From the NCBI GenBank assembly GCA_045837725.1, contig JBEWZL010000121.1, positions 186,001-250,000 on the forward strand: a stretch of 64,000 bases of DNA, in the 5' to 3' direction. Shown one piece after another: positions 24,146 to 35,207 of this stretch (its first letter is position 1; each line of letters starts with the position of its first letter). The position numbers were made by a program, and so were the translations under genes. The DNA comes from Vermamoeba vermiformis. Taxonomy: Eukaryota > Tubulinea > Echinamoebida. Below the pieces are notes generated by a model. It saw only the letters and a program-made list of their open reading frames with translations. It made no database searches and was not told the origin of the DNA.

Positions 24146-24562
24146 TTAATTACATACATATTCTGCAATGAAGTCCCAGAATTTAGGCGCAAGCTTTGAA
24201 AGGAGGTTTGAAACAGATGTCCGTCTAACGCCAAAAAATTTCGCCGCTTCTTCTTGGGTGACCTGGACTGCAGTGTTGAAATGGCCAAATAGGTATATAC
24301 ACGACGCGGCGATAGTTCTCGGCCTCTTCTTTTGAGTTTGTAGCTCCAAAAATTTCTCAAATAATTCAATCCCTGGATCTTCAGCTCCAAGAGGCAGCAT
24401 GTCTCGATGCTCATCGGCCCATGCCTTTATTTTCTCCAATATTATGGTAATTTGTCGCGGAGAAAGGAGTTTAGCCTTTCGAGCTTCTTTGATTTTTGGC
24501 TGCTTTGCATCTTTCTCTACCGCAGTAGAGGGACTAAGGCGAGTAGATTTGACGGTTGTCAT
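24146..24562 (-). CDS. Small protein with TFIIB/cyclin-fold-like repeat
   Basis: ATG 24562 opens a frame of 138 codons to 24146. After a basic N-terminus (residues 1-35) it has a helical region, then RPRTIAASCIYLFGHF, VTQEEAAKFFGVRRTSV and SNLLSKL. This resembles the second cyclin-like repeat of TFIIB-type factors, where P-x-IAAAAIYLA is followed by T-x-x-EIA-x-x-x-GVS and then a recognition helix. A GT at 24157 allows splicing to an exon further left, so the real C-terminus may differ. It could be a DNA-binding or transcription-linked protein; only one repeat is present, so it is not TFIIB itself. It is divergent from the F-box-Ras gene, with 248 bp between starts. Confidence 0.5.
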   Translation of the reverse strand: MTTVKSTRLSPSTAVEKDAKQPKIKEARKAKLLSPRQITIILEKIKAWADEHRDMLPLGAEDPGIELFEKFLELQTQKKRPRTIAASCIYLFGHFNTAVQVTQEEAAKFFGVRRTSVSNLLSKLAPKFWDFIAEYVCN

Positions 24563-24810
24563 AGCTTGTAGTAACTAAGTTATGCTGGGGCGTGTGGTGC
24601 TGTTTAGTGTCTGTAACGTTGAACTGTTGCTGTACATTTTTTAGTTGAGATTTCGGTTTTTGGCCGCAAGTTCAATTCAGAGAAACTTAACTTACTTAGT
24701 TACCCGTGTTGTCTACGAACACCATTTCACATTGCTTGCCAAAGAAGCGTTTCATCCATCGAGCTTTGATGGCAATTTATTAAAGTTGACAATAATAAGT
24801 TACAGATCGG

Positions 24811-26116
24811 ATGGAACTTGTACAACTGCCTCAAGAAGTATTGCTAGAATTTTTCCAATATTTAAGTTTACCAGAATTATGCGTGCTTGGTCAGACTAAT
24901 AGGGCGCTATTCAATTTAACGTAAGTGAAAATTAACTCGGGTGACCTTTGTTGATAAGCTAATAATTTTATTTTATTTTTAATATTTATATTATTACTTG
25001 CACGATAAATCTATGCTTACAATATTAATATTCACAGCAACGACGATCAGTTTTGGAAATCTAGAGTTTTGCGCAATTTACGCCACATTACATCGAAGGA
25101 ACAAGCAAATAAATACATCGAAGAGCTTGATAGAGAAATAAGAGAAAAATCAGACAAAACAATGAGGAAGTTTCAATCAAGTGATTGGAAGAAGATCGTC
25201 GACATCTATTCGGTCCTATCAAAGGAGCGACGGTGGATTCCTAAAGACCACTTCAGCGAAGCAAATGTAATGCCTCATTGGGAAAATTATAGATCCACTG
25301 GCGAGGAATTTCGGGTTGTAAGTAATTTAACAATAATGACGAGATTGAGGTTTCAAACTCAAACCTATTATTACCTATAGAGCTTACTAGGAAAAGATCG
25401 CGTTGGAAAATCAGCATTGACCGTCAGATTTGTATCGCGACAGTTTCTTGCAGAATACGATCCGACTATTGAAGACTCCTACCGAAAGACAGTTCGCATG
25501 CCTGGTGCTAAAAAAGATCATTTATTGGAATTATTAGACACTGCTGGGCAAGAAGAATATGCAGCCCTTCAAAATACTAGCATGAAGTAGGTATTGAGAG
25601 ATCCAGATCGAGCTGTTACACGTGACTGACGTTACTTTTCAGAGCACCGGCCTTTGTACTAGTGTTTGATATTACATCCACGGAGTCATTTGAACACATT
25701 AAAGAGTTATTGGCCAAAATCAAATCTGTAAAACAAGTCGAAGATATTTCAACCATCGCTATTGTCCTGATTGGGTATGTCCCAGATGCGCATGTATATT
25801 GTTCATACGTTATAGTATACTAATACTTGGGACCTAGTAACAAGTTCGATTGTGATGCTGAGCGACAAGTTTCACCGATCGAAGCTTTATTGCTCGCAAA
25901 GGAGATCAATGCACCGTACTTCGAGACAAGGTACCGGTTAATATATACGATTGTTTTTGAATGTGATATTAACACTATTGTAACAGTGCCAAGAGCGAGT
26001 TAAATGTAGATAATGCGTTCTTCCAAATAATGTACGAAATGATATTGAAGGATCTGAAGTACCGCGGAGACAAACCCGTGAAGAAATCAAAGGACAAGAA
26101 TTGTATCATAGGTTAA
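24811..26116 (+). CDS. F-box domain fused to a Ras-type small GTPase with CAAX box
   Basis: Six exons in phase: 24811-24920, 25038-25317, 25381-25586, 25643-25774, 25838-25930 and 25987-26116. Residues 1-45 are an F-box (MELVQLPQEVLLEFFQYLSL, ELCVLGQTNRALFNLT, then DDQFWKSRVLR). A charged helical region of about 80 residues follows. From about residue 127 a complete Ras domain begins: EFRVSLLGKDRVGKSALTV (P-loop), YDPTIEDSY (switch I), DTAGQEEYA (switch II, catalytic Gln kept), NKFD, ETSAK, and a basic tail ending in CIIG, a CAAX-type prenylation site. The first beta strand of the GTPase is split by intron 2 (EFRV before it, SLLG after it), so both parts belong to one gene. The expected role is a membrane-bound GTPase recruiting SCF ubiquitin ligase (inference). 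Confidence 0.85.
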
Positions 26117-26366
26117 ATAATAATGCATATTACAGCAATAAGATTTCGAAATGTAAATTAAATTACTATAATTGCTACACATTACGAACCTAGGATTTTG
26201 TGCCGGATCAACGCTACATCCATCAAAAGATCTGCACTGCATTGGTAATCGTTGCGACGCATAATGATAGAATTTTAATACCTCTGAAAGTGCAAAAGAT
26301 TGTTACCTGTTAGTTTCGTTTCTGCGCTGAACTCAGTTATTTTAAGAGAAGCAAACAAGGCACCAA

Positions 26367-27869
26367 ATGTTAGCACGCATATTAAAGCAAACGTGCCGAG
26401 TTATTTCGACGACAAGCAAAGTAAGTGCACCATTGTCGCACTTATTTGTTCGTCGTAATCGGAACAAAGCTAAGCCGAAAGTTGTACCTCGAAAAGATAC
26501 AAGATCTACTGATGCTCTGCTCGAATATCATAAGTTATACGAGCTCATTGGTAATATTGGTGCTAATGGAACTGAAATTGGCGAGCTTATGGTTGAAAAC
26601 GAGGTTACGAAGGAGTTCCAAAATGAATACGATGAAGAGCAGATGGAAGAGGCAAAGAAGCACTTAGTCAAATCGAATCCGCAACACAAAGCTATTCAAA
26701 CAGCTATTGATAATGCCTACAAATCTTTCAGCTTTGCTTTCTCTCTTGGTGGATTTTGGGACTTCAAAAAAGATGTTTTGCAGATCAAATCTGCCGACGG
26801 TACACTTGTCGATTGCGGAAGCCCTATCGCTCTGTCAAAAGAAAAAATACTGGCGCATTGTGCTCCTGCCCCTTTTGGAGACCTAAAAACAATGACCACT
26901 GTTGTTGATCCAACCGTACGATCTGCTTGGGAGCTTGACTATGATAGAGTCGTAATTACGAATGAAAACTTCCCAAAGGACTACCAACGAAAGAAAATCG
27001 AAGAGATACTTGCAGAAGTACAACAAAACTTCCAAGATGAATCGTTGTATTTGGAGCCATACAAGTTGAACGTCTACACGAAAGGAGGGTTCTTTAAGCC
27101 TCATAAGGACACTCCTCGCTTTGAAAATATGATCGGCACTCTTGTCACAGTGCTGAATTATTGTGGAAGCTCTCTTGTTGTGCGTCATGGAAAAGAAGAG
27201 TTCGTCGAAGATTCTAGTACAACAGCTTTCTTCTCTGACCGAGTGCACGAAATTACACCTATCGAAGATGATATGCGAGTCAGCCTGACATTTAGCATAT
27301 GCAAGGAGAGTGCGTCGGTGACAAAAAGTCCTCAAGCCATCACACATAAAAGAGACACTCCGTTGGTGAAGGACTGCAACATTGCCTCGCTAATTAAAAC
27401 AATCAAAAAATCGCCTCTGAAGGCTATCGGAATCTTAACGGAATTTGATTACACTCAAAAGAGCATCAGCATTCAAAGCTTAAAGGGCAACGACAGAGCG
27501 ATGTTTGAGGCCTTATCAAAGGAACCAAGTTTTGAAGTGGATCTGCTTCCCGTAATTGTTAAAATGTACCATTCGGACAATGAAATGCTCGATGAATTCC
27601 CTGTCAGTTATTACGAGTCAGGAAGCGTTTATCGTTTTTTGACCGAGGATATGGACCGCATGTTGCGAGGCGACAAGCCTACATACAAAGATGATATAGT
27701 GTTCTTTTGGCAAGAAAAGGGCCTGGGCATCCACGAACGCCGTATAGAAGCTGCAGAATTAGTTGGCAACCACTCGCAGCCGACCGAGGTTGATAACATC
27801 TACTTCAACGGTGCTATTATTGTGAAAAATTTGAATGCAGTTAAGACTGACAAAGTGAAGAAAAAATAA
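26367..27869 (+). CDS. 2-oxoglutarate/Fe(II) dioxygenase (prolyl-hydroxylase-like), single exon
   Basis: An uninterrupted 500-codon frame. The middle part (about 215-310) has the double-stranded beta-helix signature: LNVYTKGGFFKPHKDTPR gives the HxD pair (His246, Asp248), SDRVHEITP the distal His294, and MRVSLTF the Arg304 that holds 2-oxoglutarate. These are the iron and co-substrate ligands of this oxygenase family, related to prolyl 4-hydroxylases. The N-terminus (MLARILKQTCRVISTTSKVS, then many Arg/Lys and no acids) looks like a mitochondrial presequence. The C-terminal 190 residues are not recognised. Unlike nearly all its neighbours it has no intron. Substrate unknown. AATAAA follows at 27889-27894. 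Confidence 0.8.
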   Translation: MLARILKQTCRVISTTSKVSAPLSHLFVRRNRNKAKPKVVPRKDTRSTDALLEYHKLYELIGNIGANGTEIGELMVENEVTKEFQNEYDEEQMEEAKKHLVKSNPQHKAIQTAIDNAYKSFSFAFSLGGFWDFKKDVLQIKSADGTLVDCGSPIALSKEKILAHCAPAPFGDLKTMTTVVDPTVRSAWELDYDRVVITNENFPKDYQRKKIEEILAEVQQNFQDESLYLEPYKLNVYTKGGFFKPHKDTPRFENMIGTLVTVLNYCGSSLVVRHGKEEFVEDSSTTAFFSDRVHEITPIEDDMRVSLTFSICKESASVTKSPQAITHKRDTPLVKDCNIASLIKTIKKSPLKAIGILTEFDYTQKSISIQSLKGNDRAMFEALSKEPSFEVDLLPVIVKMYHSDNEMLDEFPVSYYESGSVYRFLTEDMDRMLRGDKPTYKDDIVFFWQEKGLGIHERRIEAAELVGNHSQPTEVDNIYFNGAIIVKNLNAVKTDKVKKK

Positions 27870-27888
27870 GTAAAGAGAGGAATGGCTA

Positions 27889-27894
27889 AATAAA
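27889..27894 (+). terminator. Polyadenylation signal AATAAA, dioxygenase gene
   Basis: AATAAA 20 bases after the stop, between two convergent genes. Confidence 0.45.
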
Positions 27895-27928
27895 TAGTAT
27901 TTAAGGCACTAACTACACGTATTCATTT

Positions 27929-30900
27929 TCACTGTGTATCGTTAATTACAACATTTTGCAATGGCTTACGGAGATATTTCTTCGGAGGTCTGTAAATATT
28001 TAACAAGAGACTGGAGCACAGCACAGATATCGATGAGACGACCATTGCGAGAGCGGCAAGCCACGGGGGCAGCACGAAAGAAGTCCACGGATACAATAGA
28101 CCACCGGCGATAGGAACAGCAATGATGTTGTAACCAAACGCCCAGACAAAGTTCAATATAATTCTGTTGTAAGTCTTTGTTGATATATCAATAGCCACCA
28201 ATACGTCCCTAACAACACAGCTGTTAGTTTTTCGCTGACATTTTTGCAAAAAAAAAGAAGCACGTGCCTGAGATCGGAGCGCATTAATACAATTTGCGCT
28301 GCTTCAATAGCGATGTCCGTGCCAGCTCCAATAGCAATACTGACGTCTGCTTGAGCCTATCCGATCACACAATTAGCCTTGCGTGCCCTAGAAATGTTTG
28401 ATGCGAGTACTTACGAGTGCTGGACTGTCGTTGATTCCATCTCCAACCATGGCTACAGTGAGACCTCGTCGTTGCAGCTCTTCAACTTTTTCAAGTTTGT
28501 GTTGCGGCAGTACTTCTGCAAAGACGTTCTCGATGCCTAGGGACGACGCCACAGCTTTTGCCGTTCGTTTGTTGTCGCCAGTCACCATCCACACTTCAAT
28601 GTTCTTGCGCTTCAATTGTCTCACTACTGCTCGAGCCTCTTCACGCGCTGACATCTGCCACGGCCACGATGCCAACTAGGAGTCCGTTGACAGCTACAAT
28701 CATGACTCTGCAAGTGGATTAGCAACATTCAGCTTGATCTTGACACTCACGTTTTTGCTCCACACTCCAGCTTTTGGATTTGCTCTTCAATCTCAGCTGT
28801 CATACTAATGTTGTGTTCTTCCATGAGCCTCCTGTTGCCGACAAGCACGACACGGTCGCCAATTGCGCACGTGATGCCTCGACCAGGCAGCGCTTTGAAG
28901 TCTTCGGGAACCGAAATGCTGACACCTGGCATTTTTTGCACATGTTCCACAATGGCACGTGCTAATAGTTGGGGTGAGAATCTTAAACGACTGAAGCCCT
29001 TTGTGACTTACCTAACGGATGCTCGCTGCCCGACTCTGCCGACCCAAGAACTGAGAAGAACTCTTTGTCATCCATGGTAGCGTCTGTTTGAGTGTTAGAA
29101 GAGCCGAGGGAGGTTGAGAAGGAGCGTACCAAAGATAACGTGATCAGTCAGGGTTGGCTTTCCGTAAGTCAAAGTGCCAGTCTTGTCGAATATGATAGCC
29201 GAGATTTTGTGTGCAGCTTCAAGAACTTCGCCTCCTTTGATCAATATCTTATTCTTGGCAGCGACTCCCGTGCCTACCATGACTGCTGTTGGTGTGGCCA
29301 AACCCAGTGCGCACGGACACGCGATAACTATGACACTAATCGCAAACAACAACGAGAACGTGCCACTGTTAGTTCCAGGTGTCAGCCAGTCATGTGGCAC
29401 TACTTCGACCTCCACAAGAGTGATCCAAATTAGGAAGTCAAGGACGCCAATGCTGATGACGACAGGAACGAACAGGCCTTTTGAAAGCACGGTCAAAAAA
29501 AGAGTCCGGAATTAACGTCAGTTAACTTACCTGAGATTCGATCAGCAATCTTTTGGATCTCAGGCTTTGAATTCTGAGCGTCTTCAACCTGGGAGTACTT
29601 TTTAATGGACATGTCAAAGAGGGGGAAAATATTCACTTACTAATTTGGCAATTTTTCCGATAGCAGTCTCGTCTCCGACGTGTGTGGCCTCAACATAAAT
29701 CAAGCCCTGAATATTCATCGTGCCACCGAGTACTTTGTCGCCCGGCTTTTTAGTGACGGGCATACTTTCACCAGTGATCATCGACTCATTGACGGAGCTC
29801 TGGCCACGTACAATAATGCCTGTGCGTACTAACGTTAGCAAAAAGCATATCTACTCGACACTGGAGAAGCGTTTTACCGTCTGTTGGGATATTCGCGCCG
29901 GGTACAACTTTGAGAATGTCGTGCTTTTCGAGCAGATCCACATCAATCTCTTGTTCTGCCAGGGGCTCCTCTGAAACTTCATCAAAGGTAACGACAATAG
30001 CACTTTTTCCTTTCAGTGACAGAAGTTTGGTTATGGCCGAAGAAGTTCGGCCCTTAGCAATGTTTTCAAGCCATCTACCAAGCAAGACAAAGCAGATCAG
30101 GAAGATTGAGATCTCGAAGAAGTCCGTTGCCATGAATTCATGATTGACCATCGCAATAATGACACTAATCTAAGAGTAATTGTTAAAAACGTCTTCGCTC
30201 TAGACTTCTACTTACAATGGAATACAAATACGCGGCCATTGTTCCAACGACAATTAACGAGTCCATGGTCAACTTTCTGTTTCGTAGAGAAGCTCCTGCT
30301 GCCACAAAAAATCCTTTGCCTAGCCAGAACTGCACGGGCGTAGTCAAGACGAACATAATCAATACTTTGACATTGAGTCCTGGGGCGATGAAGGTATGGT
30401 CCAGCAGATCCATGACGGGAGTTGCCATCAATATCATCATGACGGCAGCAGGTACAGCAAATAACAGTGATATTAAGAACATCTTCTTGTACTTATTGAT
30501 CTCTTTCTTCCTCTTGTAGCGGTCGGATGCAGACTCAGATCCTTTGTGCAACGAAGCCTTCAGCCCAGTGTTCTCGTTGATGAAGGCGATGATATCTCGC
30601 TGCTTCAATATTTCCGGAGAATAGATGACGGTGCCAACACTAGTAGCATCATCGTAGTTAAACCGTTCAACAGGGCAAGCTAACTTGGCCTCTGGATCTT
30701 CGTTGTGGAGCAAGCTGCGCAACCGAGAGATGTCTGCGCTGCTAGTGACTCCTTCAAGTTTCAATAGAAGTTTGCCGCTAGAGCTACGCACAATCAACTC
30801 AGCACTGTAGCCCAAGTCATCAATAGTCTCTTTGATCGTCGCTGCATCGATTACAGCCGGATCATGTTTCACGACTGCTAGATTAGCAATAAGATTGACG

Positions 30901-31103
30901 TTCACTTGATTGATGCCAGGCAAACTCTTCAAATATGACTCGATGCCATTTACGCAAGAGCTGCAAGTCATTCCTTTGACACTAAAGTCGGATGTAGTAA
31001 GTTCCAGTGCTTGAGCGATATTCCTCTCCTCCTGGATTAAGCTCTCCTTGTCGCATCTGCAAGCAATACACTCACATTTGGCAACTAAATTCGATGAGTT
31101 CAT
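27929..31103 (-). CDS. ATP7: ATP7/CCC2-type copper-transporting P1B ATPase
   Basis: Minus-strand, multi-exon. The start is taken as ATG 31103 ([17 protein letters not shown]), giving a Cys-rich tip; an upstream exon is possible but does not join in phase. Motifs in order: GMTCSSC (copper-binding HMA domain), a second HMA-like fold without the Cys pair ([13 protein letters not shown]), membrane helices, TGES in MITGESMPV, the CPC copper channel motif in [13 protein letters not shown], the phosphorylated DKTGT, SGSEHPL (HP motif), [22 protein letters not shown] and the last helix pair. It pumps Cu(I) into the Golgi or out of the cell. At 28641-28643 a TGA stands after VAVADVSA; the family sequence continues in the +1 frame ([10 protein letters not shown]). 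The rest of the gene is clean. The family call is sure. Confidence 0.9.
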
Positions 31104-31399
31104 TTTGTACCAAGCTAGTTGCTGCACTTACTTGAAGGATCAATCGCCGACGTAATGCACGGGCAGTTGTCTTGAACCATTTTATCATATGAATTAAACT
31201 GGTACGAACGATGGCTTGCTGATTTTATAGCCCTGCGGCGCTCATGCAACACGCGAACTGAAATTTCTTTGAGCGGCGCCTGTTTTCCTTTTTTAGATCG
31301 AATGACCCGGAAGCATCGCCGGAACCAATTTTCAGTCATTCAAGCAGCGCCGATCGACCCGACAACACAACTGACCATTCCAGAATCCTTTGTGACGGG

Positions 31400-33701
31400 A
31401 TGCAGAACAGAAGACGAACCGATCTGAAACAAAACGCAGTGGCTGAGAAGAAAATCTGCCTGCGATGCTACAGACTACATAAAAAATGTAAGTAGGTTGT
31501 TGGAATTATTATTTTATGATTATTGAAAATTAAAAGATTTCGTGTGTAATAGCACAACAATAAATCAATAGCAAATTATTAATATCTAAAATTTAAATAA
31601 AAATACAGAGGTTTTATATTAAAACAAAAAATAGTCAGAGATTCTTGTGAATAATAGGTTTTTTTCAGGTGACGGGCAGACGCCTAATTGCACGCGGTGC
31701 ATTAAAGCAAAAACTACATGCGTTTATACTTACAGTACGTAGTCATTAATTATATGCTATCAAAATGTGTTGAATCATGATGCTATAAAAATTAATTTAG
31801 TCCTCTGTTCAAAATACTAACTTGTCATCGATTACAGGCACAGCCACAAATAATACGCAGGGACCAATGGTGCCTGACATTACAGAGTTGCAACAAAATT
31901 TAATGACACTGCAGAAATTCGTCGACCAACAGAAAAATGCCTATCGAACACTCGAAGCCAAGTTCGAACAGTTAGAAAAAGAGAAACGTGACTTAGAAAT
32001 GGTTAATTTGAGGCTATCTGAAGCATTAATGGTAATTTTATATGGATTTACTACCACAGATCCGGCATGCTGATAACAAAAAATTCTATTTTAGAACAGC
32101 AACCTCATGCAAGAGAAAGATCTGACATGTAAATCGCAAATGCAAGATATATTGCTGTCATATCACAAAACTGGTTTTTTCTTCATGCGAGTCAATCCGC
32201 TCGTCTCCGAAGCTGCATTGTATTTGCAAGAAAAAATGCTGGGCAGTAAGTACCTCTTGACACGTGTCAAATTTATGATGTCAAGCTAATTGCACTGTTT
32301 TTAGACAACCCGTTGAAAACTGCAGCGATGGATTTAATATTTTGCAGCGTGTTTTTATTGGCCGGAAAAGCTGACCGAGCAACTGATTTTATTAACAGCG
32401 CTAAGTACGATTTGAAATACAAATTAACGATCAAAAACAGTATTAACAATTGTATTCAGATCTATTCTATTAGGCCAAAATACGAATAATCCATTGGGCT
32501 TATTGTGCTCGCATTTAATGGCCAAAAATCACTTTTTCATGGGCCAGACAAAAGACGCAGTTGATTGGTGGCAAAAAGTGCACAATTTATTCAAAACAAT
32601 TAGCCCGCATAATATGCCGCATCGTGCTAAACACGTGGAAAATCAAATCAAAATTTTGAGTCAAGTGATGGACGTAGATTACGCGAAACATGCCAGCATT
32701 ACGTGGCTTCAATGGGCGCCAGAATACACCGCAACTAAAAAGCGTGCCGAGCAGTACAAGAAACAAGTGTGCATTCACAAGCACTTTGAAAACACGCTGA
32801 ACCACGAGGTCGTCAACTGTTGTGGCATGGCGAGTTTTTTGGCTACGAAAGTAAGTGTCAACTTTCTACACTGTATAGCAATGCTAACGATATTATTACA
32901 GCTATGGTCTGAGATACTCATCGTAATTGAAGATTTGATCGAAAACAAAGGAGAGTCACAAGTTGTTTCGGCCGAAACGCTGTTCTCAAGTTTTAATCGA
33001 CTGCTCGAGTTTGCTAGCATGGTCACGGACCAAAGATTAGTGCTGCACATGAGTATTGTCGTGTCTGTATACAAGTTATTCATCGCAATCGTCACAGCTA
33101 ATTATTCACTGCTGGATCAAGTACGCAAATGTCACTTATGACACGTGTCACTAACTAATTTTTTTCACAGCTACTTAACGAAGTTGTCAACACTGGCTGC
33201 TTCGAACAAACCTACCCCAATCCACTTGATGCTACACACCTCTTCATTCTGATGCAGTTGTTGTACTATTTGAGGTCACCGTTCTACTCCAAAGCCTTGA
33301 GCCAGTTTGAAGCGTGGTCCACGGGCTATCCAGTCTTCGGCGAGTACTTGAAGAAGTGGCGACAAATGCTCACGACCGAGCCTTTGTTCGCGTACCCCGT
33401 GGAACTCAATCAAATGGACGACTACATGGTCGTGCTGCCTCACTTGTACTACATGCAAATGCACAACATTGTGCTGTCTATCCACCTGCCGATATTCCCG
33501 ACCAACCACGCCGAGCTGTGTAATCCCAGCACTATTGACTCGTTGCTGCTGAGCACTTTTGAGGGCGCAGACAGCTTTATTGACTTTAGCTCCGATAGCT
33601 CGCCTTCTGATCCTTCAATGCATGCCGAACCACATCAACAAAGCAGTATTATTCAGCTTGAGTTCACAGATGAATTTGATTTCGAACAAAATGTAAAATA
33701 A
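31400..33701 (+). CDS. Zn2Cys6 binuclear-cluster transcription factor
   Basis: Starts at ATG 31400. Exons: 31400-31487, 31669-31734, 31838-32031, then about 32097-32246, about 32305-32402, from about 32460, and others to the stop 33699-33701. Residues 20-50 have CLRCYRLHKKCDGQTPNC then TRCIKAKTTC, spacing C-2-C-6-C-6-C-2-C-6-C, which is exactly the fungal Zn2Cys6 DNA-binding cluster. A coiled coil follows (LEAKFEQLEKEKRDLEMVN), then a long helical regulatory domain, and an acidic C-terminus (FTDEFDFEQNV) suited to activation. Such factors are common in fungi and also occur in amoebozoans. The gene is divergent from the copper ATPase with 296 bp between starts; regulation of the pump by this factor is possible but unproved. 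Two of its introns contain the palindrome TGACACGTGTCA. Confidence 0.85.
32258..32269. promoter_or_regulatory. Palindrome TGACACGTGTCA (copy 1, intron of Zn2Cys6 gene)
   Basis: Exact 12-bp palindrome with CACGTG core; here 14 bp symmetric (TTGACACGTGTCAA). Confidence 0.4.
33139..33150. promoter_or_regulatory. Palindrome TGACACGTGTCA (copy 2, intron of Zn2Cys6 gene)
   Basis: Exact second copy, in a later intron of the same gene. Confidence 0.4.
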
Positions 33702-33770
33702 GTGTAAAAAATTTTGTACATAAATGAAGACCTTTTGAAAAACTTAATTTTACCAAATGTACAAGGAGAA

Positions 33771-35077
33771 TTAAGGCGTGGGAGTAGGCCTCAGATTTCG
33801 AATAGTGCTTACAGCTTGGTATCGTAGCAGATCTAATATCTTGCGTACTTGCAGATCGTTCGGGTACACGTGACAATACTGTTCGAAGGACTCGATCGCT
33901 TTTTGCTTCTCGCCCAGCTTGTTGTAACAAATTCCTAACGATATCGTTAATAAGAAAAACAGCGTTAATGATTTGATCTAAGTACCTAATTCGGCCCAAG
34001 CTGATGGAAACCCATTCTTGGCCGCAATTTCTAAACAATTCACTGCCCTTCGTGTATTGCCTAATTTGGAAATAATAAGCTTCGCGTGTCATACCCGAGG
34101 CCTATTATTGATTGCAACATACCAACCGTGAACAAATATTCTCCGAATTTCTTATTTACGACTGCATCATCAGGTGTTAGCTTCAATGCTTTTTCATAAT
34201 AAATAGTGCCTTTAAGAGGTAATGCGGAATTAAGGAGCGTATGAATATATTAATAGATATGTAGTGTATCATCCGTTAGTAATAAGGATATAATCAAATG
34301 GTGGTGGCAAGCCAAAAAGTTCGCGCCACCACGGGTACTTTCTGCCATCAAAAGATAGCTTAAGGTCCATATTATAAGCGCATAAATATAAATCTCCGAT
34401 TGCAGTCAGCGCCGCAGGTGATAATTGCCCATCTGCAAAGATTTCAGTATTAGTCATTGCCATAAAAGGAAACTAAAAGAGCACGGGTTACCGAGGTATT
34501 CAAAGTTCCATTCAACGATTGCCACCAAGTATCTAATTAATGTCTCTACTTCTAATCGCTCAATGGGCTCTGCAAATATAGGGGGATGTTCGCGACACCT
34601 TTTGAGAATCGAATCCACCTGTGCAAAATGGATCAGCCAACGAAATTTATGCTAGTGGTTTTACCTTTGAAATTAACATTCTCTCATTTATTATTCTGTT
34701 CCATTCGCCATTAGTTTGCGATTTAAATTCGATGATGTGCCTAGGAATTGACAGATCTAGAAAGTGAGAGCATTAATTACGGATCGGCCTTTTAATCGAT
34801 TGTAATAATTACCTGCATATTTTGTCGGCTTTAATATTGAATTGACATTGATATTATATGGTGGGGCGGCTGAAAGAAGATGTAGTAAGTCTCAATAAAT
34901 TTCGAATCTAGTTTGAACTCACGCAATATAACCCAAAAATGTAATATTGTGATAAATTGACGTATAATTACCTCGCCATCGTCTGACATATGAAGCAAAT
35001 AAAATACCGCCTAAAGTAATCGCGCCAACAAGCATTATTTCTTTGCGCCATTCTTGCACCTTTACAGCAAGCGTCAT
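33771..35077 (-). CDS. Membrane-anchored TPR-repeat protein
   Basis: ATG 35077 starts MTLAVKVQEWRKEIMLVGA, with a hydrophobic helix (IMLVGAITLGGILFASYV) followed by RRWR. Exons then read KPTKYADLSIPRHIIEFKSQ, VDSILKRCREHPPIFAEPIE, GQLSPAALTAIGDLYLCAYN, GTIYYEKALKLTPDDAVVNK, RRAVNCLEIAAKNGFPSAWA and GICYNKLGEKQKAIESFEQY, to the stop at 33771-33773. The last segments are TPR/Sel1-like helical repeats. Proteins with an N-terminal anchor and TPRs often sit on mitochondria, peroxisomes or ER and hold partners. The joins near 34090-34130 and 34270-34360 are uncertain: the obvious splice sites do not keep frame at the first. Exact family not recognised. Confidence 0.62.
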
Positions 35078-35207
35078 AGTGATAAGCTCTTAAATAAGAA
35101 TTGAACAGTACTCTGTTGTAATCTACTTTGCCAGAATCTTCAAATTGTCAAAACAAAAGCCGTGTCATTTCAACCAAATTTCGCGAGACGAAAACAACAA
35201 AGCGGCA

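Noticed and set aside
28398-30519. Several plus-strand frames of 60-113 codons over the copper ATPase
   Set aside because: They mirror conserved P-type ATPase motifs on the minus strand and have no motifs of their own.
31115-31339. Possible upstream exon of the copper ATPase (basic frame ending near 31127)
   Set aside because: Its donor does not join the next exon in frame, so the start at 31103 was preferred.
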